DNA of 64,000 nt from an uncultured Lachnospiraceae bacterium (GTDB taxonomy: Bacteria > Bacillota > Clostridia > Lachnospirales > Lachnospiraceae). How positions within the stretch are numbered: position 1 is the first letter of the stretch; every line of letters begins with the position of its first letter. The stretch is taken from contig CANPIM010000005.1 in the NCBI GenBank assembly GCA_947574135.1, forward strand, positions 21,201-85,200, given 5' to 3'. Below are positions 45,212-55,854 of the stretch, in pieces. The position numbers and the translations under genes were made by a program. A model generated the notes under the pieces. It saw only the letters and a list, made by a program, of their open reading frames with translations. It did no database searches and had not been told where the DNA came from.

Positions 45212-46456
45212 TCAGGCGCTCCTTGTCCTGGCGCTTCCCTCCATTCGCCTAATGGCTACAATGAACAGCGCCACTCCTGCCGCCATAACCCCCACGCAAA
45301 CCAGGAGCATGGCAGACACTCCCTGATATTCCAGGAGAAACCCGCCTGCCAGGCTGGCAAATATGGATGCCAGGGTCATCATCATAGTATACAATGCCTG
45401 TCCCCTGACCCGTTCTCCCTTTTCCATATTCTCATCAATAAAGGATACCATGGCAGGGAGAAAAATCCCAAAGGAGGTCAGCTGGAAAAGCTGAGCCACA
45501 TGGAGCATGGGGACACTTCCCGCAAAAAGCATAATCACCATTTTAATGCCAAAAGAGACAGCGCCAATCTCCAGGAGAACCCTGTTGGAAATGCGCTGAT
45601 GAATTTTATCAAAGAGGAGCAAAGGCGGCATTTCCAGGAAGGCCATAAGCGCAAAGCTTGCCCCCATATCCCCGCTGTTTCCCCCAATGCTCTCCACAAT
45701 CTGAAGCATGAAGTTGCTGGTCATGGTATTGCTGAAAAAAATACCAGCTCCCCCCACATTTACCAGCAAAAACAGCCGATTTCTCCTTATAAAGGTAAGG
45801 AGATCGATCTCCTTACCTTTATGCGGCTTTGCTTCCCCCACAACGCTTTTGGAATCATTTTCACCAGATTCCCCACATCTCCTCTGGGCACAGGCCCTAT
45901 GAAAGGTTCTGTTGAGAAAAAACAGCACTGCTATAAGCAAAAACAGAAAAATCTCCCCAGTAATGGGGAGCACCTGCGTGCCAAATTTTTCGGAAAGACC
46001 TCCCAGAACTCCGCAGACAACGGCAAAGGACAGGGAGCCCATGGATCTGGTGGCGCCAAAGTTGATTTTATAGCCACTCTCCTCCAGGCGGGAGGAGAGG
46101 GAATTAAAAAGAGGCCGAAGAGCCATCTGGCAGGCCAACAGCATGACATAAATCACGGAGAGAGCCAGGCAGGCCCTTGGAATAAACAGGCAGAGAAAGA
46201 GCAATGCCCCGATAAAGACATTGGCCAGCTGGGCCATACCAATCAGAGATACCTTCTGAGATCGGTCCGCAGCATTGGCCAGCAAAGGCTGCATACATAT
46301 AGCTATCAGGTTTGCCACTGCCAAAATCAGGCCAATCTGAGAATTGGTGTATCCCCGGTCCAGCAAAAATACTGATGCAAAGTTGTTGGCTGCCGCATAG
46401 GCAGCCCAGTATGCGGCATGGGTCGCTCCATAGCCGGCATGCAATCGAAATCTCAT
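45212..46456 (-). CDS. MFS transporter
   Basis: 12 TM-like segments; DRGYTNSQIGLILAVANLIAICMQPLLANAADRS. Confidence 0.85.
   Translation of the reverse strand: MRFRLHAGYGATHAAYWAAYAAANNFASVFLLDRGYTNSQIGLILAVANLIAICMQPLLANAADRSQKVSLIGMAQLANVFIGALLFLCLFIPRACLALSVIYVMLLACQMALRPLFNSLSSRLEESGYKINFGATRSMGSLSFAVVCGVLGGLSEKFGTQVLPITGEIFLFLLIAVLFFLNRTFHRACAQRRCGESGENDSKSVVGEAKPHKGKEIDLLTFIRRNRLFLLVNVGGAGIFFSNTMTSNFMLQIVESIGGNSGDMGASFALMAFLEMPPLLLFDKIHQRISNRVLLEIGAVSFGIKMVIMLFAGSVPMLHVAQLFQLTSFGIFLPAMVSFIDENMEKGERVRGQALYTMMMTLASIFASLAGGFLLEYQGVSAMLLVCVGVMAAGVALFIVAIRRMEGSARTRSA
45789..45822. other. 34-bp perfect palindrome inside the MFS gene
   Basis: ATAAAGGTAAGGAGATC|GATCTCCTTACCTTTAT; zero mismatches, zero spacer. 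Confidence 0.97.
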
Positions 46457-46477
46457 AATCCCGGAGCCTCCCTGGCC

Positions 46478-47368
46478 CTACGCCTCTTTTTTCTTTGCCA
46501 GCAAAAATACGGTGGCAAGAATACAGACAAACCCAAGCAAATCCATAAGCAAAAAGCTGGTGTGTAGCCAGACTACAGAAAGAATGGTGGCTGAGACCGG
46601 CTCTACACTGGCCAGCATACTGGCCCGGACAGAGCCGATATCCCCTACCCCCTGTAAATATAAGGTGTAGGCCAGAATGGTACCCACCACCACCATGCCT
46701 CCCACAGCCAGCCAGCCCCTTACGTCCAGGGCCACGGGAATCGCCCATACCTGTACAATACAGGCCAGAAGGATTCCCCCAATCAGCATGCCAAAGCCGG
46801 TGACCACCATACTACCCCAGCGGGGAAGCAGTCGGGCCGGCAGCAGCGTATACATGGCCAGGCTCACTGCAGAGAGAAGTCCCCAAAAAAGCCCCTTTTG
46901 GGTCAGCACCATGGTGGACGGATTTCCATGGGTAGCCAGGAGAAAGGTTCCCAGCACTGCCAGAAAAATGGAGACAACCTCCTTCCCCCTGGGCAGCCGC
47001 CGGCCCCCAAAGCAAACCAGAATCATGACCAGCACCGGTCCCAGATATTGGAGCACCGTGGCCGTCCCTGCATTAGAGTGGGAAATGGCCGTCAAAAAGG
47101 TAAACTGACTGAACATCAGGCCGCAGATGCCAAAAATCACCAGCTGTATGCGATCCTTTGGCTCCTTCCAAATCCCTGTGAAATTCTCTCTCTGCCCAAA
47201 AAAAGTTACTATGAGCAGGGTAACCCCTGCTCCCAGCATACGCATAACCGTGATCCAACTGGCATCCAGCTGGTAATTCATAAACAAATATTGTCCGCAT
47301 GCGGCGGAAAAGCCCCAGCAGGTGCCTCCCAACAGGGTGCAACATACCCCTCTCGCATTCTGTCGCAT
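46478..47368 (-). CDS. EamA/DMT family transporter
   Basis: Ten TM-like segments; LLGGTCWGFSAACGQYLF... YTLYLQGVGDIGSVRASMLASVEPVSATILSVVWL. Confidence 0.92.
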   Translation of the reverse strand: MRQNARGVCCTLLGGTCWGFSAACGQYLFMNYQLDASWITVMRMLGAGVTLLIVTFFGQRENFTGIWKEPKDRIQLVIFGICGLMFSQFTFLTAISHSNAGTATVLQYLGPVLVMILVCFGGRRLPRGKEVVSIFLAVLGTFLLATHGNPSTMVLTQKGLFWGLLSAVSLAMYTLLPARLLPRWGSMVVTGFGMLIGGILLACIVQVWAIPVALDVRGWLAVGGMVVVGTILAYTLYLQGVGDIGSVRASMLASVEPVSATILSVVWLHTSFLLMDLLGFVCILATVFLLAKKKEA

Positions 47369-47373
47369 TTTAC

Positions 47374-48339
47374 TTATGCCTCCGTATTCTCCTGCACACC
47401 TGTGGTGGCTTCCTCTTTGGGCTCCTTTGCGGCAGCGCTCCTTGTGTCGCCGGCTTCCGATCCAGCCATCTGCTCCGCCGCAACGGCCGCCCCCAGCATG
47501 CCCGCCCGGTTTCCCAGCTGTGCCCGTTCCAGGCGGACATTTAGGAAGCTTGGCATTACATAGTCCCCTATTCTCCTGCGAAGCTCCTGCAGAATGTAGG
47601 GCTGCCCCATAATGCCTCCCCCCAAAACAATACAGGAGGGATTAAAAATATGCACCAGGCTTGAAAGCCCCAGCAAAATTTCTCCGATCCACGCATCTAC
47701 AATGGCCCGGATTCCAGGCTCCTCCAAGCGGGAGAAAATAATCCTCCCGTTATCTAAGGCCGAATCATAGGCCATGGCCTGACGCACCAATGCTGTGGCT
47801 GACGCATACTTTTCATAAATGCCGGCAGGGAAGCCTCCCTGGCTTTTCTGAGCATCTCCATGGATCACCATGGAGCCAAACTCTCCCGCAGAAAAGCAGC
47901 TTCCCCGATAAATCTGCCGGTTCCGTACAATCGCGCCGCCGATTCCCGTCCCAAGGGTCAGGCACAAAAAGTCCTCCTCACCCCTTCCCGCTCCCAGACA
48001 GGCCTCACCCAGCGCCGCCATATTCACATCATTGTCCACCGCTACCGGCACCAAAAACGTCTCCTCCAAGATCTGACGGACCTTTGTCCCGGTATAGCCG
48101 GGGAGATTTTCGTTGGCATAACGGATCTCGCCCCGAACCGTGTCTACCTGACCGGCCGTGCTGATACCAATGGCATCCATTCCCTTATGTCTCTCCAAGA
48201 TCTCCCTGGCACATTCCATCAAACCGGAGCCGCCTCTGTCAACAGGCGTAGGTGTCTCTTCTATCTGACACAATTCTCCCCCATCATAAATGCCAGATTT
48301 GATAAAAGTCCCGCCAATATCCAGAACTGCTGTTTTCAC
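47374..48339 (-). CDS. ROK family sugar kinase (GTG start, overlaps nanE stop)
   Basis: [21 protein letters not shown]...[39 protein letters not shown]...[14 protein letters not shown]. Confidence 0.9.
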   Translation of the reverse strand: MKTAVLDIGGTFIKSGIYDGGELCQIEETPTPVDRGGSGLMECAREILERHKGMDAIGISTAGQVDTVRGEIRYANENLPGYTGTKVRQILEETFLVPVAVDNDVNMAALGEACLGAGRGEEDFLCLTLGTGIGGAIVRNRQIYRGSCFSAGEFGSMVIHGDAQKSQGGFPAGIYEKYASATALVRQAMAYDSALDNGRIIFSRLEEPGIRAIVDAWIGEILLGLSSLVHIFNPSCIVLGGGIMGQPYILQELRRRIGDYVMPSFLNVRLERAQLGNRAGMLGAAVAAEQMAGSEAGDTRSAAAKEPKEEATTGVQENTEA

Positions 48340-49022
48340 CGAATTGCCTCCACATAGCGACGGGTAATGTCTCTGGGCCTTGTAATTGCCGTGCCTACCA
48401 CCGCAGCCCAGGCACCCGTATCCAGCACCCGTTTTAAATCCTCGGGACACCAGATGCCGCCCTCTGCGATCACCGGCTTTTTACTCTGCTCCACCAGAGT
48501 CTTTATCATTGTTACATCCGGCAGCTTGGTCCCCTTCGTATAAGGGGTGTAGCCCGCCATAGTAGTTCCCAGTAAGTCAAACCCCAGCTGTTCTGCCTGC
48601 AAGCCCTCCTCCACGCAGGAGCAGTCTGCCATAAACAGCTGATCCGGATACCGTTCCCGAATCTCCGGAAACACCTCTTCTATCATCCTTCCGTCCGGGC
48701 GGGGACGCTTTGTGGCATCCATGGCGATAATCTCTACCCCCACCTCTATAAGAGCCTCCACCTCCTGAATGGTCGGTGTGATATACACATCACAGCCCTC
48801 GTAGACCTGCTTCACAATCCCGATCACCGGAAGGGAAACGGTGGCACGAATCTCCTTAATGTCCTTGGCCGTATTGGCCCGGATACCCACGGCGCCTCCC
48901 TCATAGGCCGCATATGCCATCCGGGACATAATATAAGAGCTGTGCAGGGGCTCGTCAGGCAGAGCCTGACAAGACACAATCAATCCCCCTTTAATGCAAT
49001 CCAATGTTTCCTGCTTCGTCAT
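48336..49022 (-). CDS. nanE: N-acetylmannosamine-6-phosphate 2-epimerase
   Basis: [64 protein letters not shown]...[14 protein letters not shown]...[13 protein letters not shown]. Confidence 0.95.
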   Translation of the reverse strand: MTKQETLDCIKGGLIVSCQALPDEPLHSSYIMSRMAYAAYEGGAVGIRANTAKDIKEIRATVSLPVIGIVKQVYEGCDVYITPTIQEVEALIEVGVEIIAMDATKRPRPDGRMIEEVFPEIRERYPDQLFMADCSCVEEGLQAEQLGFDLLGTTMAGYTPYTKGTKLPDVTMIKTLVEQSKKPVIAEGGIWCPEDLKRVLDTGAWAAVVGTAITRPRDITRRYVEAIR

Positions 49023-49910
49023 TTAAATCTCCCCCAGCTTTTTCATAAACTCTGTTACGCGCTCTTTGTTCTCATCGGAAATATCCGACTGGAAATCCTT
49101 GGAAAAATCTCCCCTGCAGCCCAACAGATTCATGGCATGACTAAAGGCCTGCATAAGACCATTGGTCTGAATAAACAAAACTCTTAGAGCCAAAATGTCA
49201 TCCAGCTTCTTTCCGGCTGTGTCCATATCCCCGGCCGCCAGCGCCTGATACATATCATGGGCCGTCTTAGGCGTACAGGAGAACATTCCGTCCAGGTTGC
49301 AGTCAATGCCATACTGATAGGCAATGTCAAAGGTCTCCAGATCGCTGAAATACTGTGAAAAGTTCTTCGGCCGATCCGCGCTGCGCTTGAGAATTCTCTG
49401 TGTCATCAGACTTCCCGATTTGATTCCCCGGATATTGGGATGCTTCCAGAGCCGTTTCACCGTCTCCGCATCCGTAGCCACCTTGGTTACCGTAGGCAGG
49501 TCATACAGATACACGGGGAATTTGGATTTCTCGGCCAGGGTCCAATAAAAGTTAAAGATCTCCTCCTGATTCACAGCCACATAATAAGGCACTGTGGATA
49601 CCACGCCGTCAATGCCCTCAATATCGGACAATGCCTGAATGCGGTCCATTACCCGGACAATGGATACATCCGTCACACCCACCAGGGAGGGCACTCTGCC
49701 CTTGGCAGCCTTTACGCTGCATTCTGCCACCTTCCGGTACTCAGAATCCCTAATATAGGGAGAGTTTCCCATGGAGCCCATGATCAATAAGCCGGAGGCG
49801 CCTGCTTCAATCTGCTGATCAATCTGCAATGTCATGCTGTCCGCACAAAAGGTGCCATCCTGTTCTACCGGTGTTCCCAGGGCCGGATAAAATCCTCTTT
49901 TCATTTCCAT
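49023..49910 (-). CDS. DapA/NAL family aldolase-like protein
   Basis: KRGFYPALGTPVEQDGTFCADSMTLQIDQQIEAGASGLLIMGSMGNSPYI...VSTVPYYVAVNQEEIFNFYWTLAEKSKFPVYLYDLPTVTK...IRGIKSGS. Confidence 0.87.
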   Translation of the reverse strand: MEMKRGFYPALGTPVEQDGTFCADSMTLQIDQQIEAGASGLLIMGSMGNSPYIRDSEYRKVAECSVKAAKGRVPSLVGVTDVSIVRVMDRIQALSDIEGIDGVVSTVPYYVAVNQEEIFNFYWTLAEKSKFPVYLYDLPTVTKVATDAETVKRLWKHPNIRGIKSGSLMTQRILKRSADRPKNFSQYFSDLETFDIAYQYGIDCNLDGMFSCTPKTAHDMYQALAAGDMDTAGKKLDDILALRVLFIQTNGLMQAFSHAMNLLGCRGDFSKDFQSDISDENKERVTEFMKKLGEI

Positions 49911-50011
49911 TTTCTTTTTTTGCTGTCTCCTGCTTTCCCGGCTGTGCTTCCTTTCACAGCCAGCCTGCAGGCGGCGGCATCCTCCTCTCACTTTGTTATT
50001 TATTTTTGTTG

Positions 50012-51022
50012 CTATTGTTGCTCCATATTACGATATGCCTCGTCCGAGAAATGACAGGCCACCATATGCTCCCGTCCGCCGATGGTGTAGGTTTTCATCT
50101 CCGGCACTTTCTCCTTGCAGATCTGCTGGCACTGACTGCACCGGGTATGAAACCGGCATCCGGAGGGCATATTCATGGGACTTGGCACATCCCCCTCCAG
50201 CAGGATCCGCTTTTTGTGGTGATCAATATCTGCCACAGGAATGGCCGACAGAAGGGCCTTGGTATAGGGATGCATGGCCTCCTGGTAAAGGGCGTCTGCA
50301 TCTGCAATCTCCATAATCTTTCCCAGGTACATCACGGCTACCCGATCACTGATATACTCGATTACACTGAGATCGTGGGAGATAAAAATATAGGTCAGTC
50401 CTCTCTCCTCTTTCAGCTTATTAAGCAGATTCAGCACCTGCGCCTGAATGGATACGTCCAGAGCGCTCACCGCCTCGTCACAGACAATCAACCGGGGATT
50501 GATAAGCAGGGCCCGTGCAATTCCGATACGCTGTCTCTGTCCGCCAGAAAACTCCGTGGGATAGCGGTCCATATATTCCCGCTGCATATTGACCTCTTCC
50601 AGCAGATCGCCCACGATTTTTCTCCGCTCCTCCTTGGATTTTACTCCAAACTTTTTCAAGGGATCGGACATGGACTGAAAAATGGTAAAGGACGGATTCA
50701 GGGAGGACTGAGGATCCTGGAATACAATCTGCATTTCCTTCCGGGCCTTATCCAGCTCCTTATTGGACATTTTCCGCAGATCCTGTGGGCCATCGGCAAA
50801 CTCAAAGATGGCCTCTCCGCCTGTGGGGCGAATCAGCTGCAGGGTGGCTTTTCCCAGGGTAGTCTTGCCGCAGCCGGACTCTCCCACAAGCCCCAGCGTC
50901 TCTCCCTCATAGACTACCAGATCAATGCCGTCCACGGCTTTGACGACGGCCTTTTTTCCTTTTACAGGGAAATGCACCTGCATATTTCTTAACGTCAGGA
51001 TAGGGTTTCTCTTTTCGCTCAT
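50012..51022 (-). CDS. Oligopeptide-type ABC transporter ATP-binding protein (OppF-like)
   Basis: GETLGLVGESGCGKTTLGKATLQLI; SGGQRQRIGIARALLINPRLIVCDEAVSALDVSIQAQVLNLL; C-terminal HTRCSQCQQIC. Confidence 0.95.
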   Translation of the reverse strand: MSEKRNPILTLRNMQVHFPVKGKKAVVKAVDGIDLVVYEGETLGLVGESGCGKTTLGKATLQLIRPTGGEAIFEFADGPQDLRKMSNKELDKARKEMQIVFQDPQSSLNPSFTIFQSMSDPLKKFGVKSKEERRKIVGDLLEEVNMQREYMDRYPTEFSGGQRQRIGIARALLINPRLIVCDEAVSALDVSIQAQVLNLLNKLKEERGLTYIFISHDLSVIEYISDRVAVMYLGKIMEIADADALYQEAMHPYTKALLSAIPVADIDHHKKRILLEGDVPSPMNMPSGCRFHTRCSQCQQICKEKVPEMKTYTIGGREHMVACHFSDEAYRNMEQQ

Positions 51023-52026
51023 TCTCTGGGCACCTCCCTCCAGCAGTGGCAACGAACCATATGCGTTCCTTCCAGTATCTCCTCACCTGGCATGCTTTCC
51101 CGGCATGTGTCACAGGAAAAATCGCACCTGGGCTCAAACTGACAGCCCTTGGGACGGTTATGAGGATTGGGCGTCATACCCCGGATAGGCTCAATCTGCT
51201 GTTCCTTTCCTTTGCCCAAAATTGGAATAGAGGCCAACAGCGCTCTCGTATAGGGATGGACCGGATTCTTCAGGACCTCCCTGGCCGTTCCGCTCTCAAT
51301 CACGTTGCCCATATACATAACAATCACGTCGTCCGCCATCTCGCTTACCACGCCCATATCATGGGTAATCAGCAGGATCGCCGTATTATGCTCCTTTTTC
51401 AGGCTCTCCATCAGCTCAAAGATCTGCGCCTGAATAGTCACATCCAGGGCTGTGGTGGGCTCGTCAGCCAACAGCACCTTTGGGTTGCAGCTCATAGCCA
51501 TAGCGATAACGGCTCTCTGGCGCATACCGCCGGAATACTCATGGGGATACTGATCAATCCGCTTCTCCGGCTCCGGGATTCCCATCTGAATCAGCAGATC
51601 CAGGGTTCTCTTTCTGGCCTCCTCCTTGGTCACATCCTCATGCTGCAGGATATTCTCCATAATCTGCCAGCCCACCTTGTAAACCGGATTTAAGGCTGTC
51701 ATGGGATCCTGGAATATCATGGCAATGTCCTTCCCCCGAAGGCTCCGCATTTCCTTTCCGTTTTTCTTAAGCTTGCTCAGCACAATATCCCCCTGTGTCT
51801 CCGAGTGGTAGACAATCTCCCCCTCCTCGATACGGGACAGCTTGGGCAAAAGCTGCATGATGGATGAGGCTGTCACGCTCTTTCCACAGCCAGACTCTCC
51901 TACTACACAAAGGGTGCGGCCACGCTCTATTTCAAAGCTTACTCCATTCACCGCTTTGTTGCAGCGGTTTTCAGAATAAAAATATGTTTTCAGATTTTTT
52001 ACAGAAATTACACTTTCACCACTCAT
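51019..52026 (-). CDS. Oligopeptide-type ABC transporter ATP-binding protein (OppD-like)
   Basis: GRTLCVVGESGCGKSVTASSIMQLL; SGGMRQRAVIAMAMSCNPKVLLADEPTTALDVTIQAQIFELM. Confidence 0.95.
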   Translation of the reverse strand: MSGESVISVKNLKTYFYSENRCNKAVNGVSFEIERGRTLCVVGESGCGKSVTASSIMQLLPKLSRIEEGEIVYHSETQGDIVLSKLKKNGKEMRSLRGKDIAMIFQDPMTALNPVYKVGWQIMENILQHEDVTKEEARKRTLDLLIQMGIPEPEKRIDQYPHEYSGGMRQRAVIAMAMSCNPKVLLADEPTTALDVTIQAQIFELMESLKKEHNTAILLITHDMGVVSEMADDVIVMYMGNVIESGTAREVLKNPVHPYTRALLASIPILGKGKEQQIEPIRGMTPNPHNRPKGCQFEPRCDFSCDTCRESMPGEEILEGTHMVRCHCWREVPRE

Positions 52027-52038
52027 ACGCCGCCTCCT

Positions 52039-52962
52039 TTATCCCTGGATGGAAGAATCTGTTGTATCACGAACTCCGTCGCCTACAAAGTTGATGCTCA
52101 TAACGAACAGAGAAATCACAACACCCACGGGAAGCCATATCCACCAGGCATTCTGCAGGGTATACATATCCTGAGATGCATTCAGAATATTGCCCCAGGT
52201 AGCAACCTCCATGGGTACCCCAAGTCCCAGGAAGCTAAGAGACGCCTCCTCCAGAATAAACGCCGCAATATTGATGGTTATATTCACAATAATCGGGCTG
52301 AGCGCATTGGGAAGCATATGCTTAAAGCAGATCAGCATATCATTCAGACCAAAGGCGTGCAGCGCCTGCACATATTCTTCCTCACGGATGGACAGCATAG
52401 CCGCTCTTGCCTGTCGGTAAATACCGCTCCAACCGGTGATCACGAAAATAATGATAATATTCCGGGTACTCTGCCCCATAATGGTTACCATCACCAACAC
52501 CAGAATCAACTGCGGGAAGGACATAAACACTTCCGACAGACGCATCGTAATCTTATCCAGCCAGCCGCCCCGGTATCCTGCAAAGGATCCCACAAGCACA
52601 CCAATCAAAGCGCCCCCCAGCGCTCCTCCGCCAGCCACTAATATGGAAACCCTGCCGCCATAAAGCACACGGGCAAATAAATCTCTTCCTACTTTATCGG
52701 TTCCAAAGATATGGTCCTTGGATGGAGGCTTCATCAAATTCGTCAGATCCACTACCTCCGGACGATAAGAGGTCAACAGCGGTGCAAATATACAGGCAAG
52801 GAAAATAATCGTGAAAATGACCAGCCCAAGCATGGCCATCTTATTACTCATAAACTTTGAGAGCGCCCGGCTGCCCTTTTTCTTTTTGGCCAGCACGCCT
52901 TCCTCTTCCAGGCGGCGTATTTTATCCAGCTTTTTATGAAACCGTTTTTCTCCAAATGTCAT
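52039..52962 (-). CDS. Oligopeptide-type ABC transporter permease (OppC-like)
   Basis: HIFGTDKVGRDLFARVLYGGRVSILVAGG...LSFLGLGVPMEVATWGNIL. Confidence 0.95.
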   Translation of the reverse strand: MTFGEKRFHKKLDKIRRLEEEGVLAKKKKGSRALSKFMSNKMAMLGLVIFTIIFLACIFAPLLTSYRPEVVDLTNLMKPPSKDHIFGTDKVGRDLFARVLYGGRVSILVAGGGALGGALIGVLVGSFAGYRGGWLDKITMRLSEVFMSFPQLILVLVMVTIMGQSTRNIIIIFVITGWSGIYRQARAAMLSIREEEYVQALHAFGLNDMLICFKHMLPNALSPIIVNITINIAAFILEEASLSFLGLGVPMEVATWGNILNASQDMYTLQNAWWIWLPVGVVISLFVMSINFVGDGVRDTTDSSIQG

Positions 52963-52973
52963 GCTTCCACCTC

Positions 52974-53933
52974 CTACTCAAGCCTTACGCGCGGATCCAG
53001 CACTCTGGTAAGAATATCCAGAACCAGACTGATAATCAGTACCATGATTACGATAATTAAGGCAATCATCATAACCAGAGGATAATTACCGGCAGATACG
53101 GCTTCCTTGAAGGTAACACCGATTCCCGGCCACTGGAATACATTCTCAATAACCACAGAGCTGCTGACCAGCATAGGCAGACGTAAAGCCAGCAGTACCA
53201 CTACAGGCGTCATGGATACACGGAAGCCATGAACCAGGTTTACCCTCCACTCGGGAAGCCCCTTACTTCTGGCCGCCTTTACAAAGTCCTTGTGCATACT
53301 GTCCATCATGCTGGCCCTGGAATAGCGCATTACAGAGGCTGTCTGTGTCACTCCCAGCACCAGGGCCGGCAGAACCAGATAGCGGAGATGCTCCCACCAG
53401 TGAACCATATCCGGCGTGGTGCGTCCTCCAACCGGAAATATTTTCCAATTTAATGCAAATAACAGAATGGCCACCATACCAAAGAAAAACTGCGGAATGG
53501 ACATTCCGATAACGCCGGCCAGTGTCAGGGTATGATCCAAAAGAGAGCCTCGTTTTAAGGCTGAAACAATTCCCAACACACTCCCCAATATTGCTGATAT
53601 AACCAAGCCAGTGAGAGCCAGCTCTAATGTAACCGGAAGCCGCTGTAAAATAATGTCTTTTACCGGAACACCGCTTGACAAGCTGTATCCCCAGTTTCCC
53701 TGAAAAATCTGTCCCAACCATTTCACATATCGGATGAGGAACGGATCGTTCAACCCATAGGCCTCCCGAAGCACATTCAACTCATCCGGCGTCATGTTTG
53801 CTGCCATATCCGGTGAAATCATATTTGAAACGAAATCGCCGGGGGTAAGCTCCATACCACCAAAGATCAGAAAGCTCATCAGCAATGCCATGGGGATAAA
53901 CATTAAAATTCGTTTACCAATGTATTTTGCCAT
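52974..53933 (-). CDS. Oligopeptide-type ABC transporter permease (OppB-like)
   Basis: MAKYIGKRILMFIPMALLMSFLIFGGMELTPGDFVSNMISPDM...VFQWPGIGVTFKEAVSAGNYPLVMMIALII. Confidence 0.95.
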   Translation of the reverse strand: MAKYIGKRILMFIPMALLMSFLIFGGMELTPGDFVSNMISPDMAANMTPDELNVLREAYGLNDPFLIRYVKWLGQIFQGNWGYSLSSGVPVKDIILQRLPVTLELALTGLVISAILGSVLGIVSALKRGSLLDHTLTLAGVIGMSIPQFFFGMVAILLFALNWKIFPVGGRTTPDMVHWWEHLRYLVLPALVLGVTQTASVMRYSRASMMDSMHKDFVKAARSKGLPEWRVNLVHGFRVSMTPVVVLLALRLPMLVSSSVVIENVFQWPGIGVTFKEAVSAGNYPLVMMIALIIVIMVLIISLVLDILTRVLDPRVRLE

Positions 53934-54039
53934 ACAAACCCCTTTCTCCCCTTAAGCCAACAGGGCGAAGCAATCATATTTAATTCTGACCGCTCCACCC
54001 TGCATGTTTACATTACCTTATTGATATCTTCAAAAGAAC

Positions 54040-55758
54040 TTATTTCAGAGTCCAATTCTGGATATCCCACTGCATATAGAACTGCGGATTCCCCCACTTG
54101 CTTACATTGCCTGCCACCTTTTCGCTGGTTACAACCCAAACCGGCTGATAGTACAATGCAATGTACGGAATCTCATCGGCATAATACTCTTCAATCTTTG
54201 CGTATGTTGCCATCTGTTTCTCCACATCAGCGGTGGAAAGCATCTCGTTCACCATTGCTCCCAGGGTCTCATCGTAGGGTCCGTGCCAGGTTCCGCTGCT
54301 GCCCTCTGCAAACCGGGAATAGTAATCCAGGGGAGAGAGTGCGGACAATGCGCCGTAGGCCAGATCCCACTGTACGCCTGCAAGGCCATCCGCTGTGGGT
54401 GCTGTGTTCAGCTGTCCAGGTACATCGCCTTCCAGAAGGTACGGATTTACCTTAATGCCAACCTGCGCCAGCTGCTGCTGTACAATGGCCATCAGATCTA
54501 CTGTCTGCTGATCCGTATAGTAATATGCCAGCTTCAGCTCTCTGCTGCTGTCCCAGCCAGCCTCAGCCAGAAGCTCTTTGGCCTTGTCGGGATTGTATGC
54601 GTATTCCTCCAGTCCCTCCACCTTCCAGTTAGAACCGGTGGGTGTCAGTGTACCGGTACCAGGCATTGCTGCGCCCTCAAAGATCTGCTCGCAGATGGTT
54701 GCCTTGTCAATAGCGTAAGCGATAGCCTGACGCACGCGCTTGTCGGACAGAGGATTGGTCTCTCCTGCTGCCTTGGGATACTGATTTACCATGAACCAAC
54801 GAGTGTAGTTTACAGGTACCGTATCAATGGTAACTCCCTCTACATCCCGAAGGGCCTGTACATCGCTGTACATCTTGGTGTATGCATAGTCAATCAAACC
54901 AGCCTTTACATTAGTTACCAGCTTGTCATCAGACTCTGCAGAGGATGCATTCAAGAGAATCTTGAAATCTGCAACGCCATCCCAGTAGTCCTCAAAGGGA
55001 GCAAAGGTGGCGTACTCGCCGATTTTAACCTCTTCCAGCTTAAACGGACCGGAGCCAACAGGACTCTGCCAGAAGGGATCCTGCTGAATCTGGGTCATAT
55101 CTACGCCTTCCAGGCAGTGCTTCGGCAAAATGGGGAACAGTGACATCGCCAGCATTACAGAGGGCTGCACGGTTGCAAACTTCAGAACGATGGTCTTATC
55201 ATCCACCAATTCGATACCAGCAGGCTGCTCTGTCTTGCCATCCAGGTAATCCTGTGTACCCTCAATGCCTTCACAGGTCTGCTTCAAGGTGTTGTTAGCC
55301 ATTCCGGCTCCCGGAGTCATAACCTGCTCAATGCTCCATACCACATCATCCAGCGTCACATCCTGGCCGTCATGCCATTTCAGGCCATCCCGCAGGGTAA
55401 TGGTCAGCTGCAGGCCATCCTCGCTGAGCTCGTAGCTCTCAGCCATACCTGTCTCTGTGGTGGGGTTCATGTCATTGTCAATACCAATCAGAGTTTCGAA
55501 CAACAGTTTGGAGTGTACGTATTGTCCCAGATTCCACCAGGGAACCTCGAAGAACTCCACAGGACCTGTATTGCTGTACAGGATCTTTTCCCCTTCTGCT
55601 GCTGCAGGCTGTTCAGCAGGTGCTTCCGTTTCCTGCCCCCCCTGCTCCTGACTCGTATCCGGTGTTGCCTCTGGCGCGGGCTCTTCCTTACCGCCGCAGG
55701 CCGCCAGGCCAAGTACCATAATACTGGCCATAAGCAACGAGAGAATGCGCTTTTTCAT
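54040..55758 (-). CDS. ABC transporter substrate-binding lipoprotein (SBP family 5)
   Basis: MKKRILSLLMASIMVLGLAACGGKEEPAPE lipobox; ESYELSEDGLQLTITLRDGLKWHDGQDVTLDDVVWSIEQVM. Confidence 0.95.
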   Translation of the reverse strand: MKKRILSLLMASIMVLGLAACGGKEEPAPEATPDTSQEQGGQETEAPAEQPAAAEGEKILYSNTGPVEFFEVPWWNLGQYVHSKLLFETLIGIDNDMNPTTETGMAESYELSEDGLQLTITLRDGLKWHDGQDVTLDDVVWSIEQVMTPGAGMANNTLKQTCEGIEGTQDYLDGKTEQPAGIELVDDKTIVLKFATVQPSVMLAMSLFPILPKHCLEGVDMTQIQQDPFWQSPVGSGPFKLEEVKIGEYATFAPFEDYWDGVADFKILLNASSAESDDKLVTNVKAGLIDYAYTKMYSDVQALRDVEGVTIDTVPVNYTRWFMVNQYPKAAGETNPLSDKRVRQAIAYAIDKATICEQIFEGAAMPGTGTLTPTGSNWKVEGLEEYAYNPDKAKELLAEAGWDSSRELKLAYYYTDQQTVDLMAIVQQQLAQVGIKVNPYLLEGDVPGQLNTAPTADGLAGVQWDLAYGALSALSPLDYYSRFAEGSSGTWHGPYDETLGAMVNEMLSTADVEKQMATYAKIEEYYADEIPYIALYYQPVWVVTSEKVAGNVSKWGNPQFYMQWDIQNWTLK

Positions 55759-55854
55759 TTCTTTTCCTCCTTTTGTTTTAGATTTTGGGTGATTTAGCAA
55801 CCTTCTCAACCAACTTGTAATCTATGTAAATAAATCACATAAATTCTTTGGAAC

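Noticed and set aside
45789-45822. Palindrome as transposon terminal repeat
   Set aside because: No transposase, target duplication or second copy seen in the window.
45176-46375. 399-aa plus-strand ORF
   Set aside because: Antisense to a clear 12-TM MFS gene; shared KGKEIDLLTF is explained by the palindrome.
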